Source of the DNA: Tethya wilhelma | Lineage: Eukaryota; Porifera; Demospongiae; Tethyida; Tethyidae | NCBI GenBank assembly: GCA_964030475.1 | Contig: CAXIPT010000008.1 | Coordinates: 3,036,937-3,100,936, forward strand | DNA: 64,000 nucleotides | Reading direction: 5' to 3' | Shown here: in pieces, positions 9,455-21,400 of the stretch | How positions within the stretch are numbered: position 1 is the stretch's first letter | Layout: each line of letters starts with the position of its first letter | Notes under the pieces: generated by a model | The model's database searches: none | Seen by the model: the letters and a program-made list of their open reading frames with translations, nothing else | Told to the model about the DNA's origin: nothing | Translations under genes and position numbers: made by a program

Positions 9455-12400
9455 CTGAGTTATATGCAAACCTGTACATGATATAGTTATATCTAATAGT
9501 TTTCAGTGATTTCAGCAAATAATTTATCAATATCGATATCAACGTTTGCTTCTTCATTAAATGACAGATTATTAGTACTAGTGGGAGCATGTTAATTGTG
9601 CTGAAGGAGCATTAATATTAATCGTACAACCATGTAGATTTTGAAACGATAAGCATGATGGAAGAGAAACTTCAGCCGTTTGATGTTTGTCCATCGATAC
9701 ATGTTTTGAATACTTCATGCGTGCAGCTTGGAATTGTGTTGTTGAAGAGCTACTGGAAGTGATGGAAGGAGCTGAGAGAATAGCTGACACTGCTTGGTGT
9801 TGCTGTTGGTTATAGTGCGCTCATACATGCGTAAAGCTTCAAGAGATCGATGCCCAGTTCGTTCCTGGATTAATTTCTCTGGAACACCACTGTCATACAT
9901 TTGAGTGGCACTAGAAGCTCTTAAGCTATGGTTTGTCTTGTCTCCCTTGACTCCAGCTTGTTGACACATGAACTTAAGCTTCTTGTGGAGAGTGTCCTTT
10001 CCTACTGGAACAGCACAATACCACGATGATGAATTGTCCGTAGGTACTTCAGATATTGGTCGAACGTAAAACAAGTCTTTTTCAAGTGCTTTGGCTGGAA
10101 GTTTACTCAAATATGTGTCGAGAACGTTAACTGGACACCGCTCTCCTAATTCAGGACAGGCAAACACTGGAACAATCTTGCTTTTTACTCGGAGTTTCTT
10201 AAAAGAACCATCACACGTCTTGGAAACGTTTTCATAGTACACATACTGATCTGGATCATGAAGTCGTTGTAACTGTGAGCATTTGAGGTTCCTGTGCTCT
10301 GATCCTCCACGTAGGCTAAACATTTTGCCTACTACATAAAAAGCAGCATTCTGAAGTGATCTCGGTGTAGATAGGCTCATCACACCACTATCCCATAGCT
10401 TTTGTTCATCTTCTCTAGTCAAAATTTCTGTATGCTTTGTCTGTATACCGATGCCATCAGAGTGAAGTTTGTGATATAGAGAATCTAGCGTACTTTGAAG
10501 TGGGCGGAAACGAGGGTCTTGTTTGTTGAGAAAGTTAGGACATTCAGGATTGTTTTTTCTCATATACCTGAGCAAGCCACAAAGAAGTTGTTGAATGGAA
10601 GACGGTGGATAGAATTCACCATTTTCTTTTCTAGCTTCGACAGCAAATCTTGAAAGATGAGTGTTCAGCAATGCAGGGTCAGAGCTCAGCAATAAACTGG
10701 CAGGAACAGGACTTTCGGTGTGGTGTTGGTTCCTAGCTTCACTCCATTCTTTGAATACATTGAAAGCCCACTTGGTAGCCCTTGAAGTGTTAGCAGGAAT
10801 ATAGCCTTTAGCAAGTTCAGTCAGTTTTTCGTCTGTCTCGAAATGAAAGCACTGACTATTAGTTGAAATTGGAAGAAGTGGTTGGAGGTTTTTGCTGCTT
10901 TCTCCAATTTTTGGGTGTGGTTGAGAGTAGGTTGAAGGGAGGAGTTCGGGGCGGAGTTCAATATTTGCTCCTGGACAGTTTGTCCACTCGCACATGCCAA
11001 GACAGGTAGAATCAAAAGCGCAAGCAGTTTCTTTATTAGTCATTCTTTACTTTTGTCGTTACTAAGGAGCAGCTGACTTTTATAGTCTAGTGACAGCCAA
11101 TCAGGTTTGAGTATAATGTAACCAATAGCGTAAAAGATATATTAGTTATCTACTGGTTTCCAAGGATTTATGGCTACGTAAACAGCCTTTGCCTTCGGGC
11201 TGCGCCCTCAGGCTCAGGCAGTTTACTGCCATAAATCCTTGAAAACCAGTAGATAACTATTACTTATTACCTTATCTCTTCCTGAGAATGGTTCAATATT
11301 TCCACAGCTACAAAAATATACAGTAAAATTGTATTATATATACAATAAGTGGCAGTATTCTTACATTACAAGGTTTATTATCATCATTATTATTATTACT
11401 TTTATCATTGCTTTAAAGTGCAAATGAGATGTTGCTGAGCATTAAAATAAAAATAACTTAAAACTAGCTATAGAGGGAGTGATGTTGATGATCAGTGTAG
11501 AGTATGCACACTGAAGGACAATACCAGAGCAATCTGGCAGCCTTTACAAAACATAATACATATGCAAACTATGAAATTGAACTTAATATGTAAGAAAAAA
11601 AACCAAAAATGTAATGAGACACAGGAATGGCTAAATTGTAAAATAAAAAGAAAGCATACAAGATGGAACGGCTGTTAGATTGTGTACAGAATCCTTCAAT
11701 GGACTGGTAAACTTGACACTTTCAAGTCTCTCATTTTGCACACAGGAAGAATTCCGAACGCAATTTAACAGCCATTTCATCATGTTTGCTTTCTTTTTTC
11801 GATTTGGCCGATCCTGTCTCATTACATTTCCCATGTTTTTTATTCGTTGTTATATTTTTTAAAAATTCTATGAATCTCATTTTCATTTGTGTGAGTATAC
11901 GAATTACCCATAATTATAGTGTAGCCTAAGTAAGCCTTAGTGTAATTAACAAAGATGTCTGAATGTGCTTCACTTCAGTAATTATACTGATGTGAAGCAC
12001 ATTCAGACATCTTAGTAACTTGGAGACATTAGCTGAATCTAACATAAGATTTTCCATAATTCCTTTAATAGGCCATAATAATAAAATTAATGGTTTCTCA
12101 GACCCGCTCACATGCTTGTCATTCATTTTCTTACAGAATGGGCCTTTTCGAGTCTAACCATGCACTATTTCTGCCAAGAATGCCACTGAGTTTGCACAAA
12201 AGTATGCGCGATTTCTTATATCACCGCTTGGAACTGACCAGTACATATCTTCTGCCATCTCTGCAAACAGAGGACTATGCAACAACTACATAAAATCTGG
12301 ACCCCTTAACTCTGAAACTCACTATTTGTCCAATCTTATGACTAAATATTTTCTTACTGTGCTTTATAAATAGCACCAACACCCCCAGCAAACAGGTGAT

Positions 12401-15400
12401 CAGTTCTTTTTGCTAAATAATTAAATGATTTGATACAGTTCTATAAGAGACTCAGTTACTACATTACGGACGATTCTACTTTCCATAGAGTACTTTCAAT
12501 TGACTCATTAACGTTAGTAGACCACTATATTATAGGCATTATATACAGCAGTACATTTGATTCTGCCACTTGAGCAGTTGTTCTAGTATAAAAGACCGAT
12601 AGACACCAAAACAACCATCATAGCAAGCACAGGCATGCCTTAATTACCTTTCTTATCCTCAAATGCACACTTTTCTTCAAAGTACATGTTGACATAATCT
12701 CCCACAGTATCATGTAATCTAGTCATTTCAGATATATTTTTTGGGGCAACAGAGTCTATGCTGTCCAGTATATCCTCTTGAGTAGATTTGCTGACTGAAA
12801 TAACATCTTCAGTATCACTAGTGTTAAGCTTGCTAGTATCAACACCAACAGTGCACTGCACCTATAGTTCAACAACACATGTACATGTATAAATATATTA
12901 AATTAACTCCAAAAAATTAACACTAAAAGACTTAAAATAATCATTGGGTATTGCACAATAGGAATTTGTACCAGCAGTCTACACGAACGCATCCTTAAGT
13001 AATTTTTACCCGTAAATTGAACAAAATGACGACCAGGCCCATTATAACTACACAGTACTTAAATTCAACTTCTTATAAAATTAATACCAGTTTTGAAATT
13101 AATTTTAATAAACTAATTGTATTACCGTGAGGTGCAACTGCACGAATGACTATTTGGCAATCTGAAGAAAACTTAACTGACTAAACTGCTACCTACTATT
13201 TCAATCTCAGTTTTGTGAGTATAATGAGAGATAAGAATTAACGAAGTATATATACTTGAAATCATTGCTCTGAGCTATAAACATGCATAATACTATACAT
13301 GTTCAATCTTGGACTACTTAACAATTAGTCTTAGATCATTGAAAAGTAACTTTTAATGTATTAGCACATGGAAGATAATCGGACTTTTCAGGATTTTGTA
13401 ATGGTATGTCACCTGCCTAATAATATACCTGCATGCTTAGTACATAGAATGAGCGTAACTTTTGATATTGCTCTCTGTGGTTTTGAACTATATGTCCAAA
13501 CGTTCAAAGTCATCTAGGAATAAATTGTGAAATGAGAATTTAACAAGTTAATTGCTTGTGTGCAAAAAGAATTTTTAATTTACATAACGTTTCCAAAACA
13601 ACTGATCAGTTGACATAAACACATGGTATTTTGAGATTTGTCAATTTTTAGGTGAGTCAACAAGATATGTGAGTGGGCAATTGATGAACAAATAGCATGA
13701 AGTGAGGAGCAGAAATATTCAAACTGCTTGCATTTGCAGTCACTAGCTAGATGCTGCAAAGCATTTTTGTCTAGTAAAACTCTTGTAGAAAGGTCATAAT
13801 GACTAATGAATGGAAAATTCATTGGAAAAATCTTGACATCAAGCTGGGAATCGAACCCAGGTCTTTCAAACTCGGCTCGTAACTACTAGAGCTTACAGGC
13901 ATTGGAGCAGAGAATAGTAGTATAATACTGCTATTCATACCAACACGATAAACATGCCATTCCGGCTTTTATATCTCCTTTGGTATTTATAAATCTCCTT
14001 AGGTTTTACATATCCCTTGTGGTATTTATTTATCACTGATGGTATATGTATATTCACCCTTGTGTTTAGATATATACCGCTTGGTATTTATATATACACA
14101 AATACTACTAATTAAGTTCACTAATTTTGGTACACATGGCACCCCATAAAATACTGTCTCAAAAACTCCACATGAGTAGCATGGCATTATGAGCTTACCT
14201 GACTTAGTCTACCGGGAAAATTAAACAATAAAAGACGCAGAGCTAAAAAAAGCATGCATAAATATTTTCACCCTCCCTACGTTCTCAGACACATTGGGTG
14301 GTTACGGGTGGGGACTTTGGGCCATACATTATGTGTTCTGTCAGTTGGCAAGACCTGAAACAGGGGTTATCCCACTATTAGGTACATATACATTTCAACC
14401 AGTCCTTTCAACACATTGTTTAAAAAGAGCATATATCTTTCCAAATATAGCAGGCTGGAATATACTGAAATGCCCTTCCTAAGAACAGTCCCACCCACTT
14501 ATGTTAAGGCTACATAGCAACGGTGGAGGGTGGTACATCTTTATCTAGCCGTCTCACCACACCATTTACTGACCTTATGTTCTATAATAGTTGACGAGTG
14601 ATACACAATAGGCTACTACTACATACAGAAGTAGCAAGTGTGAAAATGATTTAATAAAAATTAATGCACTTTCCAGGCAAAATTGCCAAGCCTACAACTA
14701 GAGAACCCACATTAAGGTTAACATTCTCACATTTTCACTACTGTCAAGCTGTTTATTCTCAGATACTTCAACACTGCTGTGACATTCAGGAGTAGAATCT
14801 GCAAGAATACACATTCTGAAATTTACAAAAGTAGTATGTAGCATGTTATAAATAGTAGAGTGATGCACTCAAAGAGTAGTATAATAAACAATCGGACACC
14901 TATATTCACTATTTTCACTCGATTCTGCCATCTACAGTGGATGCAAGCAGGATATGAGATAGTAGACACTTAAGTAGCTTATAGTTAGCTTCTGTGTGCA
15001 GTTTGAAGTTGCAATGACCAATTTCATGCAAGTTGTCTATTTATTTCCAAGTTGCACCCATACCAACTAGAGTACAGTCTATTGCTTCATAGAAGCGCGA
15101 CTTGGAAATAAATGGACAACTTACATGAAGTTAGTCATTGGAACTCCAAACTGCATACAGAAGCAAACTGCTACTCTACATGTCTACCACATCAAATCTT
15201 GCTTGCATCCACCGCAGATGGCAGAATTCAGTAAAGTAGTGAAAATATCTGTCCAATTATTGATTGCTTGATCCCCATGATATGACGGCTTTGTTACAGA
15301 CAAAGAGCCAAAAAAGCCTCAGCTTTTGCAGAGCATTAATATTTATATTGCGCTAATGGGCCCATCCGTGCCATTTTCATTACTGATGAGAAGTTTCTAT

Positions 15401-18400
15401 CAGCAAAAATTTCCCAAGCAACAGTTTTACATTAATTCCATACCTGATTCTTCTGCAAACAATTTGAGGTGATCACAATCATCTTCTTGCTTTTGAGATA
15501 GAATACTACTTTCCATAGTTTTACGCTTTTGTTTCTATAATGCAACATGAATATATTGCACATAATAGCAAGGACCAGTAAAGGTATATATGCCAAATGC
15601 ATGGTGCCCAACCCTTGGCTTTATAGATGCTACAAGAGAATGCAATGCATCATTGGGGCAAGCATGAGCAAGCCAGAAGTTTAAGTTGACTCTCGTGAAC
15701 TTAGAGCATCTGATCGAAGTATAGTAATATCATACAAAGATTACATACATATACATGTTTTTATAGGAGCTTAATGAATGCATGTTAAATTGTTGTTCTT
15801 CATAGTTTTAACTCATAACATGACTACTTAGAGTCTCAGCATGTATGTACTATCTTGCATTGTTGTGGATTTTCAGCGCACTATATTTCTAGTAGTTGCT
15901 ACTTTTGAATGTTAATGCATTGGTCACGAGCATAGGCCACAGCAATGTGTTCTACTGAGCTTTTCGCTGTCAGTCTTGCCTTGTGATTCTTAATTCCCGC
16001 ATGTGGTAGTCAGTCGTTGAGATCAGTTACAAAAGAATCGTGTTATAGCACTTGGCTGCTTGCCATGCAGCAATCTCATTCAAGTATGCCATGCTAGTCT
16101 TTTGTGGTAGTTCATACTTCATTGTTCACTACATAAGAAATCTTGGCATATAGCCATTCTTAGCTCAGTTTAAATAGTGTAAGCATCTCCTTTGACTCTT
16201 TTCTGCTTAAGTTCACATTATACTTGTGCTGTAGTAATGGTCAATCCATTATCGTGAATACATGTGATTAATTCAGAAGTGAGACTATATACATTCTGCC
16301 TGCTGGATTCTTTTATGGCTGCACACATAAAAGGAGAGTGCTATTTTGCTTACCATCACTGTGTCAAATCAGCAAAACTGTGCCAAAAAAGCCTGATTTA
16401 GCATGTTTTGTGCTGATTGACAACAAAATTCAGCACGATTTTATGTTAAATCATTATTTTTTGCCTAATAGCACATCAAAACAGCACAATTTTCTGAGAG
16501 AATTAGCAAAAATAGCACAATTGTGCTATTTTGTGCTATTTTAGCACAACCTATGCTAAATTATGAATACTTATGAGCATTCATTTGAATATCAGATCAT
16601 AACTGAGCATGCTCAGTAGCTCATTTTTGAACTTGGCTGAGCAGCTGCTGGGAAAAATTTTGAGAGACACTGAAAGACTGGTTTAAGAAGTGTAAAATGG
16701 CAAAAGAATGGCTAGAAGAACTTATTTTTAGAAAAGGAAGAATGCCTGCTACCCAAAGTTCCATGTTTGAGGTAAGAAAACTATTCATTTTGTCAGTACA
16801 TGGGTTACCAGCTAGCTATGGTAATTTTACCACACACAGCTGCAGTTTGCCCATTGATTGAACTTCAAAGTGATATCCTCACAAGATATAATATTATTTG
16901 AGGTAAAAAAATATAGATTGTCTCCCGTATAGTATTGTATGATGTAGCTATACCCCATATATACAGGCATTGCAGCTGTCCCCTGTTTGCTTCAAATCAT
17001 TTTGCTACTTAGTGACAACAACAGCCTGTTCACCCACAAGTACAGTATACTTTCAAACTAAGTTGTGTGCTCCCTTGGATTTGCACTATAGGTAAGCAAG
17101 TTTGTGTGTTGTGTGAGCATTTTTTAGTGTGTATAGTCACATGTATGTGTCATGTACTTTGTGTGCTAAATTACAATAGCCTTTTGTAGCCCACTTGTGA
17201 CGTAGATCAAAGTGCCGACAGTGCGTATATATGTGATATTGCATGGTACATGTGGTCAGGGCGTATATCACTGATATTGCACTGTAGTTTGTGTACTTAG
17301 AGTACTGCATTTCTCTAGCTATATAGCTATAGCTACCAAACTGCTACAGTCGTACATATATACTACAAGAATACTCACCACACTTGAGTCAAGCTTCAGT
17401 TGAGAAAGACTTGGTGATGAACACATGCAGACTAAATCCGATTGCCATTTTGTTTGTTCACTGGTGGATTTTCAAATTTCTCGTTGCTTTTTTTGAACAG
17501 AAAAGGCTCCAGCTAATCTCGCTAGCCTGCCAAGAGATTCCATAGCTATATAGCTACAGATTTGTAGTTGCTTGTATTGTACTAGCCTAGACTAGCTAGT
17601 CAAATTTCAACAAACCATGCCTTCAATCCAGCGCTCTTCTGGTAATCGAGGGTTCTCATTTTCAAACTGGTTTAATTGTAAATGATAGTAGCTATAGCCT
17701 GTAAATGACTAGCTAGCATATAGCTAGCAATGAAGTCTACTGCCTTCTGTGGGCTACAAATCAGTTATTACACGTCTTTCCGTGTGTATGGAATAATGCC
17801 CTCGTGCAGTAATATACTTCCATACACACGGAAAGATGTGTATAATAACTATAACATAATATTATTTCTTTTTATATAATTGTACAGCTTGTCAGTGGTG
17901 GTCTTTTGCATCAAGAGAAACTTTACTGGAACTGATTTAAACCATACTGAAAGCATTGGCAATAACTGTCAAAATCAGACAACCTGACTATGTCAAGATC
18001 AAGGTTCTTTGTTAACATATGTCATGATGTAATAATCTTCAATTATTTCTCACTGTATACTCATTGTATCACAGTTACATGTACACCCTTGATTTTTGTC
18101 ATCAAGTAATTTTTCTTAGTTGTAAATTTGAAAAAAAAATTATTTTTAAGTTAGGTAAATTTATAGTATTGTGGGGGCATTGGAAACAGTGAAATTTTTA
18201 GCACAACACAATTCAGCACAATTTTGGGCTTAGCACACTCAAATCAGCACGCTTTTAAGCTTAACACACTAAAATCAGCACGTGTGTAGTTGTGCTAAAA
18301 CTGGAGACATTTAGATAACACATTTTGTGTGTCAATATAGCACTCTCATTTTATGTGTGTGCTGTATTCAGTTGTACATAGATGTTGGCAGTTTATATTA

Positions 18401-21400
18401 GCAATATCTATCTAGAGTCAGGGCTGAGTCACTGTCAGTTTTATTCTCAGCTATTGTAGCTCGAGGCCAATGTTTACATTTTCACGGTTTAGGAATTTTT
18501 GGTATCTTCTTGCAAGGTCAATTCTCGCGGAATCAATTCCCTTGAAATCAAATCCCATTTGTTCAACTTCCCACGTAATCAACTCCCATGAAATCAATTT
18601 CCCATGAGGTCAACTCGTGTTGCTTTTTTTTTGGTAAGATAGTTTTGTATCAACAGCTTGATGACAATGACACAACTTGACTCAATCTTACTATGGCTGA
18701 GTTTGTACCTACAAGCAGAGGAGGCAAAGCACTTCAGTTTGAAGGGTACGTGTATACAAAAATTCGAGATGGCAGAGCAGGAATCACCTTTTGGATTGAG
18801 ATGTCAGAATCACAGAACTGGTTGTTTGGCCAGAGCCTCATCTGAAGGCACCAGTGTTACAGTGTTATAACTAGAAAGGAACACAGTTACCCCCCAGACA
18901 TAGCATTGTGTACCCGAGACAAATCCATTGCCAACATGAAAAAGTGAGCAAAGGAAAGAATCCATATCAATTAACAGGATGTTTGATGATGCACTGGAAG
19001 AAATCTCAGGAGGAACAGTGAGTGATGGAGTAGTTGCACAGCTTCCTAGCTGTCAATCATCACATACAAGAAGATTTCCGACTCTATTTTCAAGATTTAT
19101 AAAGATGGCTATTATAACATTGATGATTATCTAAATGCCATCAAGTATCTAACTGGACTTTAATTGTTGTAATTTAGTTGTACTCCTCATATTATTATTA
19201 TTAAATTTTTGTATCACAAATCATAGTAAATAAAGTTTTGTCATTGCTGAAAAATTATGGGTTGATTTCACGGGAATTGATCTTAAGAAAGTTGATCTTG
19301 CGGTACAGAATCGAATTTTTCATAGACACGTAGCATTGCATATGGTTTATTTATAACGAATAAATTATAGATCAGATATAAACAGAATGCATTTGGCCGG
19401 ATGACTACACCTACAATGTATGTTCCACACATTTTGAGAATTTGCGCAATTTGCAAATTGCGCAGTGCATTTTAGAATTTTTTTAAATGCGCACGCATTT
19501 TGAATTATTCCTAAAATGCGCAAGAGCACTGCGCAATTTGCAAACTGCGTAGTGATTAATTTGCTCATGTCAAATTGCGCAACAGCAAACAGTGCAGCCA
19601 CAAAGCCAACCCTCTACTCAATTAACCTTGTACTATAAGTGCTTATATTAGTGAACTTTTGAAGCCACGAGATATGGATAGCAAGCTTACACTGTCTGCC
19701 TGTCAGGTCTGTATAGGGGATAGCTTTACATGCATGCATGCAGCTATATAATTTGTAAGCCTCTATTGAAATCGGTTCCCAACAGAAGGGTGTTGTGGGT
19801 AACCTCATGCAGTTCTTGGAACATTGTCCTGTCTGACTATATGCCAAACAAGACAGAAGCACTAGATATCCATCAGTGCAAGTCATTCAATTGAAATATG
19901 CATACTCAATGTGAGGTCAGTATAGAGAACACAAGGGCTTTCTAATCTTGTATAACAATTGACAGGTATAACTATACTAGCCTGAAGACATACAAGACTA
20001 ATGATTGGAACGCTAGATGTAAAGTACATACTGACTTTCAAGAGAATCATATCAGGTACAGTAGGTCATTGAATAAGACTAAGGTTATGCAGATGCATGC
20101 TGTTGATGAAGAGGTATGTCAACTTCAAGAGCTATGAACAGAGATCTGCTGCATACATGCATGTCAAGTTAGCTGAACATGTAATACTAGGATGTAATAC
20201 TAGTCTAATAGAAAGGACTACTGGCACTGGCACACTGCAGACAGATTATGCAACATTAAAAAAATACATGCAGGCTATGCCCTACCTGACAGACTGTAGG
20301 AATACGGTTCTTTTTATAAGCCTTCTTTCAATAGTTTCCAAATTGCATAACTGGTATAGGTCGTTCCTAGTTTGTGCAACTAAATTGCGCAATTTGCAAA
20401 CTGCGTGCACATTTTGACAATTTCCAAAATGCGTTGCGCAATTTGCAAATTGCGCAAATCATTAAAACACGCGGAACATATATATATACAGACGAACAAA
20501 CAACTCATTCACAACACTACTGCAGGGCTCATTCATGCTCACCCCAATAATATCGTGTGCTTCCAGGTGAATGAATGCATGAATACTGTCAGTGTTGAAT
20601 TATGCATTGACGAGGCAACTTAGCCAACAAGCTGCAACAAAACCTATTCTTCTCCTTCAAAGCATTTAGCCCTACTCAACCCTTTACATCTGAAATTACT
20701 GGATGTGATTGATTGATGGTTATTATCCAGTTCTGGCTGAGGCTCAGCACTGGTCAGGTAAGCTGTGGATTCCAAATAACGCACACTTGTCTGTGTGGAA
20801 GGTAGTCATAAATAACGCATGAGTTTAGAAATTAATGGTGGCCATATGGAGAAAGCGCTTTTTGTCTTGTATCTAGCGACTGGATGAGAGACATATGCCA
20901 AAAGGACCTGAAGACAAAGATACCAAGTTTATTCGTTCAAGAATCAGCTTCTAAAACGCGAGCGGTCACTGAGAAAAGTCTTGCTGACATAGAAGAATAA
21001 GAAGAAAAAAATTGAGAAAATTAGAGGTTTGGCATATTTTAATTTGGTGCTTTAGCGACGGTTTTAGGCCATGCTTTTAGGGCTTGTTAGAAAGAAAATG
21101 AATGATGTCTTCATAATTAAAGAGGTAACTTATGTGAGGATATCTTAAGACTCTGTTCTAGATAAGTGAAACTAGCAAACTATGTTTGGTCAGGCAACAT
21201 GACACATATGCACATAGACAAAGGCATGTACAGCTAGTACATGCCTCGCAGCAAACATGCATAGCCTCTCCAACGAATATAACTGTTTAAGCTCAGGAAC
21301 TAGAAGTTAGCTCTTAGCTTTGAGGAAAAAAATTCTAGATAAACACGAATACTCCATAACAACTACTAAAATTTATAATGTTTGAAAAAAATTAACACTT

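Larger units (their letters stand above)
16322..18367. mobile_element. 2.0 kb TIR element with AGCACAATTT subterminal clusters
   Basis: The ends are inverted: CACACATAAAAGGAGAGTGCTAT near 16322 and ATAGCACTCTCATTTTATGTGTGTG near 18343. Inside both ends, for about 220 and 120 bases, AGCACA/TGTGCT words recur more than ten times (e.g. AAAACAGCACAATTTTCT, ATAGCACAATTGTGCTATTT, AATTCAGCACAATTTTGGG). Subterminal motif clusters of this kind are typical of transposase-binding sites in hAT/Zisupton-like elements. One exon-like frame lies inside (16697-16771). A long foldback at 17765-17848 may be a nested insertion. No transposase is recognised, so it is probably non-autonomous. Confidence 0.6.

Noticed and set aside
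12090..12293. Missing SENP exon near 12.2 kb on the minus strand
   Set aside because: An acceptor followed by EMAEDMYWSVPSG has the right start phase, but no donor gives the needed end phase without a 22-base micro-exon, and the peptide has no family match.
13845..13915. Functional tRNA gene
   Set aside because: Acceptor and anticodon stems do not pair and the anticodon arm is too short.
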